From Lytechinus pictus (lineage: Eukaryota; Echinodermata; Echinoidea; Temnopleuroida; Toxopneustidae), in contig NC_087245.1 in assembly GCF_037042905.1 (NCBI RefSeq), positions 6,277,501 to 6,341,500 on the forward strand: 64,000 bases of DNA. Reading direction: 5' to 3'. The notes under the pieces were generated by a model. The model saw only the letters and a program-made list of their open reading frames with translations, had not been told where the DNA came from and did no database searches. Below, piece by piece: positions 25,787 through 38,233 of the stretch; the stretch's first letter is position 1, and each line of letters opens with the position of its first letter. Made by a program: the position numbers and the translations under genes.

Positions 25787-26536
25787 GACCCCCGTTACAT
25801 CTGAGAGATTCCCTACCTCGGGCCGGCCCGGGGCCTACCTCGGGTCGGAAAGAAATCAGATGTAAACATCCCAAACCTACCTCGGGCCACCTTTTAGCGA
25901 ACCAACCCGAGACCACATCCAGAGGTAGTCTCGGGTAGGTATCGGGCCGGCCCCGATCCACCGATTCGTAGATGTAAACGCACACAAGCTTTCGAACCTA
26001 TCTCGGTCCGTTCGCCAGCTGTCAAATTACGTCATAGCGCGCGCTATCCCCTCCCCAGCCCCGTCGCTCTTCGAATGTTTTGCGGCATGCGAATTGTGAT
26101 TGATAAAGTCTTTGATGTGAGTGGAAAGAAGGAAGCATTTTAAAATTATCCTTTTCAAGTCGATCATATCTTCAACGACTTCTGGGATCATCAGCATTCT
26201 TCCAGAATCTCGGGTAAAGGTAAAGAGTCGTTTCGACTCTCTCTGGAAATGATCGGCACATGTCCCACCCTGTCAGCCGACGAGTGTAACGAAATGTAAA
26301 CAACTCAATTAGCGCGCGCAAATTATTCAGAGCCTAGATCGAGAGCGCCCTTTGGTGTCAGCAATCGGATACCGCTCAAAACCGTACCGATAGGGGAGGG
26401 AATGATCGCTGTGATGTAAACAGACCACATTTCGGACTCGGTCCGTTCGCGAAGCTAATCCACCAATAATCCAGTCAAGGTTGCAAGTGGACTCGGTCAG
26501 GTCTCGGATAGGAAACTTTCAGATGTAACAGGGGTC
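25787..26536. mobile_element. GC-rich TA-target transposon (GACCCC...GTTACATCTGA ends)
   Basis: Ends GACCCCCGTTACATCTGA and TCAGATGTAACAGGGGTC are inverted with one mismatch or gap. TA flanks both sides (25785-25786, 26537-26538). Inside, CCTACCTCGGG and ACTCGGTC-type motifs recur. It is CpG-rich and easily mistaken for a CpG-island promoter. The ORF at 25737-25985 is a shadow. No transposase visible. Confidence 0.75.
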
Positions 26537-26538
26537 TA

Positions 26539-27242
26539 AGGCTTGTTTTCACTAGCCTAAAGATGATTTCTACATGTAAATGCTTATTCTAGTACAGCTA
26601 TTTTTTAATATTAAGCACTACAGTTTATAAACCAAAACACCTACAGTATTGGCCACTTCGCCATTGTAATTCACCCAAGCAACAATCATCCTTTGATATG
26701 AAATATATATTTGTTATCACACATGATAATTGGCAGAAGACTGCATGTACATGTACACTTTATCCTTTTATACTGGAAATTCCTGTGACATACCAAATGA
26801 CAACACAGAAATTCAACTCATGTACATGTATTTTAAAAACAGTCGAGCTTGCTTCAAGGAGTTTAATGGTAATACAGCTCATCATGAGATCTCATTGTTC
26901 ATCAAGGCTTATACCCTGTTTATGCTTTCCGTTAAGTTTTCCTACTTGAATAGGCCTTTAAGAGTTCAGGAACCTCAAGTTATGCCTTTTAAAATACACT
27001 GTTCGGCAGATTTTGAGGGAACTTTTGAATGACTCAACAGATGGTTTTATGATTATGGTAGCTTTGGCCATACATACTTGTAGGCCTACATGTGCATGTA
27101 CAAATGTAATTTTTTTGGGGTGAAATCTTGAAAGCCAATCGAACTATTCCACCTACCATTCCAATAATGGCAGTAGAATCCCACATTAGTCCCCATGGCT
27201 TACAAAGTAAACAGAACTATACAGTTCAATCTGACTGATCAT
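26539..27242. other. Spacer, nothing recognised
   Basis: AT-rich with overlapping non-protein-like ORFs only. Confidence 0.4.
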
Positions 27243-27244
27243 TA

Positions 27245-28100
27245 GGCGGTGCTGCACCATCCCGAGTTTGCTTAATCTCGAGATTTTAGCCCGATCAGCC
27301 CTCTTCGCGATTAATCTCGAGATTCAAGAAACCCCGTCTGCACCATCCCACGAAGAGCGATTCCTGCTCAAGCGAGGCAACAAGCCCGATATTACGAGCA
27401 TGCGCACTTTCGGATCTTGGAGTTTCAACGGCCCGCGCTCTTGAATAACTTCCCGCGATATGCAAGCAATGTACTCCTTTCACTAGCACTTTCGCCGAAT
27501 TCAACCGGTGTTATGCAACAATCCTCTCAGCTCAGCGAGTGAAGAAGTGATGTATTCTTCGTTAAATATGATGGCGGAGTAGGAGGCAACGACAGAGAGA
27601 GAGAGGGGGAGAGAAGGAGGAAAGAAATGCTATTTGCTCACATTTTTCGAAGGAATAAGACAACACTGCTGTCAGTGTTGTTATTGAATATGACCATCGT
27701 CGATGAGCGCCTCCCCCTCCCCCCCTACGGTCTGGTCTCTCCCAAAATCCATTCACTGGTGGGACACCATCGTTGCTTATGAACGCTATTCGCATGTATA
27801 AAGTTGACTTTCGCACGTGTTTATGTTTTGACCAAGGCGGAAGTGGAACGCGAATTGCATTATGGACTGACGTCATGAATAAATTACCCCGAGTCCAATC
27901 TCGAGTGCGTCTGCACCGACGAATTAGCGGGATAATTCGTAAAATAGCGCGCTATTTTGCAAATAAACCCGAGTTGACTTGGGATTGCAATCTCGAGATT
28001 AATCCTACGAACTAGCGCGATAATTGCGTCTGCACCGCCAACTATCTCGAGATTTTTCAGATCGGGATAATTTGAAAACTCGGGATGGTGCAGACGGCCC
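27245..28100. mobile_element. GC-rich TA-target transposon with repeated TCTCGAGA
   Basis: Inverted ends around GCTGCACCATCCCGAGTTT and ACTCGGGATGGTGCAGACGG, flanked by TA at 27243 and 28101. TCTCGAG-type palindromes occur about five times near both ends (27276, 27313, 27898, 27990, 28044), and GTCTGCACC recurs. These look like subterminal transposase-binding repeats. No transposase ORF. Confidence 0.75.
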
Positions 28101-28480
28101 TATTGGAAGTAGCCTAATCCTAAATCAAAATAACAGTCACAAACAATGGTCTCTGTGGGATGGTTCTTGATTCTAGAGGCTAATGAAGTAAACACAAAAT
28201 GAACTAGAAAGATTCACCAGAAAGACAGCCTTGTTAACACAAATATATGCAAACTTATGTGTATTGTCTATAATTAACAGAATATGAATAATAAGATGTA
28301 GAACAAGACAAATTTGCCCTCTAACACTTAGTAACAGCCTTGTTTTATATGATACATGCACATTACTGTACGGACTTTCTTATTTAATTATGTGACTTTG
28401 ATGAAATTTGTGTATGTTGTACATGTACATGTACAAATAATAACAATAAGTTTTTTGTTTCATGTTTGTTCTCACTTCTG
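28101..28480. other. Spacer, nothing recognised
   Basis: AT-rich, with an ACATGTACATGTAC run near 28420. Confidence 0.4.
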
Positions 28481-29060
28481 CATGGGTGTAGATCCCGGGG
28501 GATGGGGGGTATATACCCCCCAATAATTTAAGGTCGAACATCATATTTTGATACCATGAATCATATGACAAGTATTTAATCATAATACTATAAATATTTA
28601 CACTATTATTAGTAGTATTATTAGTATCGTTATCAGTATCATCATCATCATGTTGATTTGATCATTGTGATGGTGGCGATTCCCATATTAAGGGACTCAT
28701 TCATCACTACATTCATGGGTATCGATCACGGGGTGGGGAAGATATCTCCACATTTCAGGTGGGGGAATGGCGTGTTTTATCAATGATGGTAACATTGATT
28801 GTTGTATAGTATACGCATGATGACCAATTTTTTATTCTCTCTTGAATTTACTTTTGCATATTGTTATTGAATGAAACCATTCCTTTCAGATATCATTAGA
28901 AGCAGAGAGAGAGATTTTTTAAAAATCCAGGATGAAACAGAGTAACATGTTAATGTCTTTTAATATACATGTACATGATAATTTTTTTAATTTACCCCTC
29001 CCCACAACCAAGTGCTTGGGGTGTACGTGCCCCGTCTATTTAACCACCCTCTTGAAATGT
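28481..29060. repeat. Repeat family F: GATCACGGGG / ACCCCCCAATAATT segments
   Basis: Two segments begin CATGGGTGTAGATCCCGGGG and CATGGGTATCGATCACGGGG, each followed by G-runs, ACC-rich or AATATT DNA and AATGATGAT-type sequence. It ends TTTACCCCTCCCCACAACCAAG. The same order recurs at 49531-50130. Function and class unknown. Confidence 0.6.
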
Positions 29061-29389
29061 CACTTCATTTTTTGTCAGTAATCTTTATCCCGATTTATGA
29101 TATAAGTTAATGGAGAACATAAAAGAATGAGAATTAAGATTTTAAAGAGTGTACAAAGGAGTAATAATCCTGAAAACCGACAAAAAAAATTCCTCAAAAT
29201 GGCTCATTTTCAGGTCAATTAAAAAAAAACAGCTTGTGCTTCGCGCTCGCATTGATCACGTACATGTACGTAGTACTTAGTCTCGTTGTAGAAATAAAGC
29301 TAACTTGTACACTGCAGTCTTTAGGACTACCCCGCTGGCGAGCAGATATGGGGCATAAGGACCTTGGAAGAAAAAAGGTGAATTTGATA

Positions 29390-30356
29390 GGGGAGAGTGG
29401 GGTAAATAAGGCCACCTTTTTCACAATTCCATTCATGTCTTTTTAATGCATACCTGCAGAGACGTGATTAGATAATATAAGGTCTTCAGTAGACCTACAT
29501 TATACAATAGAAATATAAGAACTAATCAATCTCATTTGCATATTAATGAGCATTAAACATAGTTGTCAGATGGCCTTATTTGCCCTATCAATGGGGGAAA
29601 TGAGGCCCCTTGATTAAAAACTATTTTGTGTTGCTATATGCAAAGTAAAAATAGTTCAGTTGGTTTGATACAATCACTGAACATTTTCTGGTAACAATCG
29701 CAGGATTAAATTTTAAGTATTTCCCTAAAGGCCCCCATTTAAGACTTATTTATTAATCTTATACAATATACTGAAAAAATGATTGTCGGATTGTGTTTTC
29801 AACTGTCAAAGTTATATTATCATATTCCTACGTGTTTATTGGAAATGAACCCTTTTGGTGTACATGTATATTAAAGCAAGTGTGGAGATGTCTTCACTGC
29901 ATTTTACCATTTTATCAGATGTAACCATACAGTATTAATTATGGTTTAATCCAAGGGGGGGGGGGCCTCATTTACCCCATCAGGCATGTTAAGTTCATAA
30001 ACTTCCAGTCAGAAAAAGGAGGGAAAGTGGTGAATATTACAACAGTACTGTAGTCTGGTACGTACAATAATGCCTTACAAAAGTATAACACATTATTGGG
30101 TAGATACAGTACCGTACTTGCCTCTCTAAAGTGGCGATGTTACTTTCAAAATTTTGATTTTGACGTGATGCTAGGTTTGTGCTCCTCCTGGCCATGTGCA
30201 TTGGGGAATGAGACATTAATTATACTAAAGATATGTGCTTAGAAACTGTCTCAAATAATTCCTTTGACACTGGTAAACTTAAGCAGTGAGCTAAAAACTA
30301 ACTGGGGGCCTTATTTAGGCCTACCCTGTGGCTTTAATAGTTACCCCACTCTCCCC
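29390..30356. mobile_element. Transposon with perfect 16-bp ends GGGGAGAGTGGGGTAA
   Basis: GGGGAGAGTGGGGTAA at 29390-29405 and its exact complement at 30341-30356. Internal GGCCTTATTT, GGGGGAAATGAGGCCCC and GGGGGCCTCATTTACCCC motifs are variants of one subterminal theme in both orientations. No clear target duplication and no ORF. Superfamily undecided. Confidence 0.75.
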
Positions 30357-32073
30357 AATATGTATATACATGTATTTTTATTAAAAACATATGTCAAAAT
30401 CTGTTACAAACTTAGATTTTTGCATTCAAAGGTCAAAGTTGTGCTCACTCGCTTGCAGTTTTTTTTAAATTATAGTTAGTTGGTCTATTACTTCATGTCT
30501 GGCCCTCAAAAAAATTTAGACTCATTACACAATTGCCCCTCTCAAACAATAGAACAAAAAAAAATCCCTCACAGAGAACAAAAGTTGGATCACTCATCCT
30601 GTGGCCATATGTAGCGGGGGGGGGGGCAGGCAGAGGGGCAGTTGAAGCAGTTCCCCTTAAAAAAATTAATAACATTTTTTACTGAAAATATTTACAAAAT
30701 TAACCATTTAAGTGTGTATGGAATCCTTCAATTTCACTTTAGAAAATGTATGCACAAGTGCCCCAATGGCAAGCTCGGTCACGACCTCGCTTTCGAGTTT
30801 TATTGAAAATGTTTTCACACCCCCCCCCCAGAAAAAATTCTGCTCACAACCAGTCATACCCCCCCCCCCCACCATGAACACAAATCAACACCCATGCACT
30901 TATTCAAATCATAGACTTGTCAAGTTTTTTTCATCATTATCATTATTAGGTAATGAATCATGAAACATACTGTATTACTGCGTGTAAATGTAGCAGACAA
31001 TTCTTATTATATGATAGTTGAAACATGCCTTTTACTTTGTTTTTTGCAAGAAATCATTCAACTGAAAATTGCTGACACCACCCTACTGAATAAATACTTG
31101 GCTACAAGTACAATGTATGTACACACAGTGTAGATATTTTCCAGGATTATCCGAGTGACATGAGGGCAGCTTTAATAGGAAAGGAAAAATGAGCTCGAAT
31201 AATTTGTTAAACAGAGGTCCAACCAAAGATTCTAAATTAAAAACAAACAGCTACGTAGTGATAGTAAACATAGATCTGTAGACATAAAACATCTTTGAAA
31301 GTCTTTAAGGTAAAAGAAAGTAATTGCAGCAAACAAATATTTCATGAGAAAGCTTTTAAAATCAAGGTTAATTACCACTATATTATCAAAGATCTAGATC
31401 TGGTATTTAAAACAACTCATCTTTGTGAAATCATGAAATCTTAGCTGAAAACCGATAATTCTGATGAAAACTACATGTAACTCACAAAGGCATACAATGT
31501 GTGATAGTGTATTAATTTTGCTTGAAAAAATACCCGACATTCTGTGCTTATTTTGCTAATTTCTCAGCAATTACTCATTTTTTCCAGAACCAATTGGCAC
31601 GTATTTCTTTATTTATACGTACAAACACTTGGGTGGTCATTTGATTGGATTCTGTTCGAACTAATTTTGAGACCGTTACCAGAACTGGGATTTATCTTTA
31701 ACACGCTATATTTTATAATGAAATGCATAAAACTTGATAACTACTGTATTCAGTATTAAAAATCACTTGACTTTACCCTCAAATGAAGCAGAAAACAAGA
31801 AACAAGTAAACCTGCAATACATTTTACAAATTCTCACTTCGCTGTAATGTACGGTATATATACAGTTAGACATCTACTGACAGACACAATAAAAGCAATA
31901 TTGCTTTTTGTGATCACCCCATATTTATTTGCACCAGGTCATAAAGTCCCAACACGTTCTTGAGTGGGTGGACAAACACCCAAATAATTAAAGTTCTATC
32001 ACAAGGGCTACTTCCTATAATTACACTCTTTATTCATTCAAAGGTGTGCAGAATAAGTTTGGGTGTTCTATGC
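30357..32073. other. Spacer with G-run and C-runs
   Basis: Poly-G near 30617 and poly-C near 30822 and 30860 are embedded in AT-rich DNA and may be ends of unresolved repeats. A small palindrome AAAAGCAATATTGCTTTT lies near 31890. No exon supported. Confidence 0.4.
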
Positions 32074-32678
32074 TTAAAGGTCAAGTCCATCCCAGAAAAA
32101 AATTTATTCGAATAAATAGAGAAAAATCAAACAAGCACAACATTGAAAATTTCATCAAAATCAGGTGTAAAATAAGAAAGTTATGACATTTTAAAGTTTT
32201 GCTTATTTTTCACAAATTTATACACACAACTTTAGTGATATGCAAATGAGAGAGTCGATGATGCCCCCCCCCTCACTATTTATTTTGTTATTTATTGTTT
32301 TGAATTATACAATATTTCATACAGATTTGGCAATAATGACCAACTTGACTGAACCAAAAACATGTTAAGACAATGGTAATCCACATGTTCAGAGAGGAAT
32401 AAGTCTTTCTTTAAAGTATTTCATATAATGAAATACAAAAGAAATACTAGTAGTACTTTATTAAAAAGTGGGTGACATCATCAGTCCCCTCATTTGCATA
32501 CTGACCAGCATGTGCATATTCCTGCTTTGTGAAATTTTCCCGCTTTGCGAATTTTTATAATATAATAACTTTCTCATTTTATATCTGATTTTGATGAAAT
32601 TTTTAGTGTTATGCTTGTTGGATTTTTTTCCTTTTATTCAAGCCAACTTCTCGTTGGGGTGGACTTGTCCTTTAAAGA
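32074..32678. mobile_element. Family A TTAA foldback MITE, complete
   Basis: TTAA then AGGTCAAGTCCATCCC at the left, GGGGTGGACTTGTCCT then TTAA at the right. The arms and TGCAAATGAGAGAGTCGATGA core match the other copies. A C-run near 32265 interrupts the core. Confidence 0.8.
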
Positions 32679-32849
32679 TAACCAGGATGCATTTTCTTTT
32701 TCAGAAAAATACCTCGTGCTCTTATACTGTAGGAGCAAATCAATAGAAGCAAAAAGAAAAAAAAAATGATTCATATTCATACAATCACTCGTAAGCTTCA
32801 TGGACCTTACAAAAGAAGAGTGAAGGTATGTAAAATGTTAGATGAACTA

Positions 32850-33190
32850 CAGTATAAATACAAATAAAATTTCAATTGTAATTGAAGTTTTGAAAGGGAA
32901 ATTAATTGTAATTGTAATTGAAAAAATGTAATTGATTTCAATTATTGTCAATTACTTTTAATTACATTCAATTACTTTACAATAAACTTAATTTATGATT
33001 TAATTTCATGACCATTTTCATGTCAACTGCTCCAGCATCAAATAGAGTATCAGGCAAAATCTGTGTTCTTTCAACTACTCTGTAACTTAGAATTATGTTG
33101 AAATAGGTGGTACTATGTACAGAATAAAAATTGTTATAATTTATGACTTTTCTAGAAAGTAATTGAAATTGTAATGTACCAGAAGAAAGA
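32850..33190. repeat. AATTG/TGTAAT-rich repeat
   Basis: Dense TTGTAATTG and its complement CAATTACA, with both orientations facing each other around 32935, then ATTCAATTACTTTACAATAAACT. A similar TTCAATTACTTTGCAATAAACT occurs near 34250, so this is a dispersed family of unknown class. Confidence 0.5.
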
Positions 33191-34690
33191 TACATGGATA
33201 TACCATTGTTAAATTAAGTGATTTCTGAAACAGAAAAGCCATGGTATAAAGAAGAACATCTCAACAAATATCAAAATTAACATTTACTGCTATTTGGCTG
33301 GATACTTTTTAACAGAGACAAATTGAACAGAACTGGACTTTGAGAGGGTGTGGGTCTTTTTTTGCACAGTAACAAAAAGAATACCTGTACTTTATCTGCT
33401 GGCTCTTTGTATCTTCTTTAAAAAAAATCTTTATTGCCTTTTGGTGTCAAATATTATGCTTGACTTGTCAGGTGATCACCTACAATGTAATCGTGTATTT
33501 ACAGGTCACAATAGTAATAGACAGAAGTCATCATGCTATATTTCTAACAAAACAACAACTCTAAAATGAAATAATGAATCATAGCATTAAGGTACACGCA
33601 GCCCTGAAGTCTTCATCCATTCCATTCACATGAATACATATGTTAATGCTATGAAGATTTTAAAAACTGTTCATGTCCACAGGTTTTCTAATCTACAGTA
33701 TAAACATTGTTTTTTTCTTGTTTGTTTTCTTACATGTAAATCACTTATCTTTTTCTATTCATTAATTCATCCTAAACTCTATTCATTTTGTGTACATTAG
33801 GTTTTTGTAATTCATTCATTCTCTCTTTTCTTTATTTTATCCCAATTATCATATTACTCAAAGTTATTAATTCAAAATATTGTTCATTTATTCAGCAATA
33901 TTTAATATTTTTTGCCCTTCTCAATTAATAAATTTCCACAAATCAAAGGTACATGTAGTCTCCATAGTCTACAAAGTACCGGTAGACTAAAGGGGTCTAT
34001 CACCTTTGAAGAGACCTGTTTTTTTGTTGTTGTCATTCTGAACATGTTGGATCATATTGGACTATGTATGAGGCATATTTGAAATCCTCATCGGTAATCA
34101 CAAGGGTTGGGCTCAATTACGTAATAAATTGCATTTTTTTAGTATTGCAAGTTTAATTGCAAGTTTTAAAGGGAAAGCAAAATGTAAAAATTTTGAGGGA
34201 AAAAAAATGACTTCAAATACAGTAGGCCTACTGGTATTTGTATTTTATATTCAATTACTTTGCAATAAACTACCGGTATCTAGTTTACTCTGGTTTGCAT
34301 ATTGCCTAAATTCATAATTTTGAGAAAAAAAAGAAAATCTACATGAATAAACATTACACTACTGTATGCTGTTTATATAAAAATCTCAGGCCCATACCTT
34401 GAAAATCTTTATTGTTAAACATGAATATCTAAACTTGGCTCTAGCCTCTAATGCAGCCCTTGATTGATATACTGTATCCTACATGTAGTTTAATACTGAA
34501 GCTAGCTCTGCTTTGTGAATATATATAAATGTGCATTTTTCAATTTTCAGGGAGATGATATTTATATTAGCATGAAGGCATTTGCAGATCCGGTATGTGG
34601 GGGCCAAAGCGCCACCCCCCCCCCCCCCATTGTGGCAACAACAAACTAGCACATCAATGATGTGGAGCTCATCCGGCATCTCGCAACGAA
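33191..34690. other. Spacer, nothing firm
   Basis: AT-rich. It carries a second partial copy of the AATTAC repeat (34110-34275) and a C-run at 34614-34628. No supported exon. Confidence 0.4.
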
Positions 34691-34699
34691 ATTTAACAC

Positions 34700-35795
34700 A
34701 ATTTTAATTTCAGCCCAGTTGACACTGTAGGTAATGATATTGGTGACATAAATTGAGGATATAATCAATTGAATTTGATGAAGAAATGACATGGAAGCAT
34801 TTTTGTGATCTATGAATAAATTTCATATAAATTAGCATAAATAATTTTCTGGTCAAAAATTTTAAACTCTTGTGTAGAACCTAAGTGATGAACCTCATGT
34901 AGCTCTCAGATGGAACAAAAATAATCAAAATCAATCAACAAATGAATAAGTATTTTTTGTGAGATTTGAAAATATATGAATAAATTAGCATATTAATGAG
35001 TTTCAAAATTCTGTGTTGAAATTTTGTATCACCACCTAGAGCTATCATATAAAGCAAACAAAATTGAAACTGATCAACAAATGAAGGAGAAAAATACTTT
35101 TTTTGTGATTTATGAATAAATTTTGCATAAATTAGCATAAATAATTTTCTAGACAAAATTTCAAAGTTTTGTGAACAAGTTTGGTGTTCCCCATGCAGCT
35201 CTACCAGATGGAAGAAAAAAAATCAAAATTGGTCAACGAATAAAGAGGAAGAGGCATTTTCTGTGATTTATGAATAAATTTCGCATAAATTAGCATAAAT
35301 AAATTTCTACTGAAAATTTCAAAATTCTGTCTAGAAGTTTGGTGAACCTCATGAAGTTCTACCAGATGGAAGAAAAAAAATCAAAATCGGTCCACAATTT
35401 AAAGAAGAAGCATTTTATGTGAATTTTTAAATAATACGCATAAATTAGCATAAAAAAATTTCTAGTCAAAAGTTAAAAATTCTGTGTAGAAGTTTGGTGA
35501 ACCTCATGAAGTGCTACCCGAAGGAAGCCAAAAGATCAAAATTGGTCAACAAATAAAGAAGGAGAAGCATTTTTTGTGAATTTTGAAAAATGCACATAAA
35601 TTAGCATATTTAATGATTTTCAGAATTCTGTGTAGAAATTTTGAATCCCCCATCTAATGCTATCATAGAAAGCAAAAAGAATTGAAATCAGACTTGAAAT
35701 GGCGAAGAAGAAGCATTTTGAAATTGTGGACGGACGACAGACGACGGACACCACGGCATAAGCTCATCTTGCCCTTCGGGCCAGATGAGCTAAAA
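34700..35795 (+). mobile_element. Tandem-repeat element with terminal hairpin, copy 2 (different family)
   Basis: About six ~157-bp units with TTATGAATAAATTTCGC, ATAAATTAGCATAAAT, AGTTTGGTGAACCTCATG and AGATGGAAGAAAAAAAATC. Then GTGGACGGACGACAGACGACGG and a hairpin (35761-35791, AGCTCATCT/AGATGAGCT with a GCCC/GGGC inner stem), then AAAAA. The 3' architecture equals that of 21455-22111 although unit and hairpin sequences differ. The left end is uncertain: an AGCTCATC at 34666 may be the paired end. The ORF at 34935-35156 is a shadow. Confidence 0.65.
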
Positions 35796-36342
35796 AGAGA
35801 AAGAAGAAAGGGAAGGACATTAGAAAAAGAAAAGAAAATGTAGTACTTAAAAGGCTTCACATTCATATTAACTGTTTATTAGATTACTCAGCATGTTCTT
35901 TATTTTTAAAAAGTTTAAAATGTCAATTTTCTGATTGTATTCAATATCAAAAACTTTTGCATCATCTATTTACATGTAGGAAGATACTCATCCTTTTGAT
36001 TCTTACAAACTGCTCATACAGACATGTCTCATTTTGGGGTCTAGCTAGATCTAAAAAAAAATAGCTCACACTCAGACAAATCAGAGCTTGGATGTCCAGT
36101 TTTCAAGTAAGTGAAAAACTTAATAGTCAGATAGCCATCCTATTTCATACATGTACATGTATGTAGTTACAAAAAGTGTTCAGAATGACTAGTTTTTAAG
36201 AAGGGAAAAATATATAGTTACATGTATTGTGCTAAGTATTTTAAAAGATCATAACTTTATATCAGATCTTGTTCAAACTACAGTGCTGTTTCACCAATCT
36301 GATTATAGATTTTTTTTCTTTTATTTTACCATACAACTTTGA
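35796..36342. other. Spacer, nothing recognised
   Basis: AT-rich; no element ends seen. Confidence 0.4.
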
Positions 36343-36630
36343 TAATAATAACAGTTGGCTTTTATATGGTGCTTTATCAATCAATGACTACTCAAAGTGC
36401 CTCACATTTATTATTACCTGGTCACTGGATTCATAGCTTTTCAAGCAGCCTGTTAGGCGCACACTTGCTAAACCAACCACAATGATGGTTGTTTCCTACC
36501 GGTACCCAATTAGCACCTGGGTGAGATTGGCAAAGTGTGGATTAATGCCTTGCCAGAGGACGCTAGGCCATGGTGGGATTCAAACACATGACCCTCTGAT
36601 TACAAGGCGAGAGTCAGAACCGCTACAGCT
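36343..36630 (-). repeat. tRNA-derived SINE, diverged copy
   Basis: AATAATAATAA tail, TTTATATGGTGC, a body with GGTACCCAATTAGCACCTGGGT, and on the minus strand GGTCATGTGTTTGAATCCC (B-box-like) and TGTAGCGGTTCTGAC. It is more diverged than the copies at 2590 and 11467. The ORF at 36482-36730 is a shadow. Confidence 0.6.
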
Positions 36631-36886
36631 ACATGTACATCACAGTGCTTCAACTTGGCTTCCCCTTGCATGGCAGTCCAATAGGAATTCAGCCTGCAAT
36701 TCAGTCTCAATTAGCAATCAACTACAATAATTCCCTCTGGGAGCTCACTTCATCAGTAGCTGTATGGCACCACGGGCCATGCATGTACTCACAATGAGGA
36801 CTTCATTTCAATGGTTTTTAGGAATGCAAATTTTCAGTCACAGTCCATTAATCTTACAAAGATAATGGCAATAGACTAATGTCCCT

Positions 36887-37260
36887 TACAGGCCGTTCAG
36901 ACTGGAAAGGGGAGAGAAATCTTATCTCTTTCCGACCGACCGTTCATACATGTACATACCCCGGTGTCCGGGAGATTGGCACCGGGGAATGAGTGGGCTA
37001 GGTCATACGCAGATGATACGCGGGAAATGCAATTATAGTCGATCATGATCGACCTGAGCGGAAGCAGTTCTCTTGACACCACATTTCACGCATGCGCACT
37101 TATGATTAAAACAGGTGCGCGATCTCGGGTTACGAGCCAAGGTCGCTCTTCCTTCGGAAAAACCCTGGGCATAGAACCGGGAGACGGGGGACAGTCCTCC
37201 AGACCGTCCAGACTGTCAATTTTCCGGGGGATGTCCCGGGTGACGGTCTGAACAGGGTGA
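36887..37260. mobile_element. GC-rich transposon with GTTCAGAC ends
   Basis: Left end ACAGGCCGTTCAGACTGG, right end GACGGTCTGAACAGGGTG. The inverted match is centred on GTTCAGAC. The interior is CpG-rich with CCGGGAGA and CCCGGGTGACGG motifs. Borders and target duplication are unclear. In style it resembles the elements at 25787 and 27245. Confidence 0.5.
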
Positions 37261-37898
37261 TAAAGTGACTTGCTGGTCTGGACTAGGCCCAGGCTAAGTC
37301 GCAAATTTGGAGTTTATGAACCAAAATAGCCCGGCCTGGCAAAATAGCCCACGCCAGGCCCGTGCTACTTTGGTGCTGCTTTTATCAGCACCAGACCAGC
37401 GCCAGGTCCTCAACATGCATCAACCAAAGAGTTTATGAAGGACAGCAGCACCAGGCCCCTGCCAAAATTCCTCGTACGGACAAAGGTAACAATCAATACA
37501 CATCACCTTGATTGATTTTGATTTGATTGCATTTGTTCTATTTACCACTAAAAAAACAGAACAAAACAAGTACAAAGTTAACATTTGTAATGCACAATGA
37601 TAAAATCTGAAAATCATTTGGTAAAAAAGAGTATATGATATGGTACTTAATTTATGAATGAATAAATGACGCAACTAGAAAGGCAAAGCCTTTAGTGCTC
37701 CTACTATTTTTGTGTGGGTCTCGTGCACACCAAAAATCATGAGTTACTGAAAGCGGTATAAGCTTGTCATCTTTCAACTGATGTTATTGGACCCATATCG
37801 AGTAGGTTCTTCTTATTCAAGCACTGATGTTGACTGAATATTTATGCTGTTTTTCAATCAATTAAGCATGATTGCTTTTGTTCTAATTGCTTTTTGTA
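37261..37898. other. Spacer with GCCAGGCC-rich segment
   Basis: Between 37305 and 37465 GAGTTTATGAA occurs twice in direct orientation around several CCAGGCC/GCACCAG motifs, perhaps another MITE with lost ends. The rest is not recognised. Confidence 0.35.
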
Positions 37899-38233
37899 TT
37901 AAAGGTCAAGTCCACCAAAAAAATAAATAATGAATAGAGAAAAGTTCAGAAAGGAATCAAATCTTATTTCACATTATTTTATAACAAGGAAAAAGATCAA
38001 TCTAATATTTCATGAAATAAAATACAAAAGAAATAGTGAGTGGGTAAGATAATCAGTTTGCTCATTTGCATACTGACCAGGATGTAACTTTTTATTGTGA
38101 AATAAAGTGAAACTTTAAAGTTCCATTAACTTTCTTATTTTAGATCCAATTTTGATGAAAGTTTCAGCATTATATTGAGTTTAATATCCAAAATAACTTT
38201 TTGTGGTGACTTGGAGTTGACTTGACCGTTGAT
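37899..38233. mobile_element. Family A TTAA foldback MITE, internally deleted
   Basis: TTAA then AGGTCAAGTCCACC at the left; the right arm ends GAGTTGACTTGACCG with a decayed TTAA. About 330 bp remain instead of 610, so the left arm core is lost. Confidence 0.65.

Noticed and set aside
25737..25985. GC-rich ORF and CpG-island promoter
   Set aside because: Lies within a TA-flanked transposon with inverted ends.
34700..35795. CRISPR-like array of repeats
   Set aside because: Units of ~157 bp are contiguous, degenerate direct repeats with no short repeat/spacer alternation, in an animal genome.
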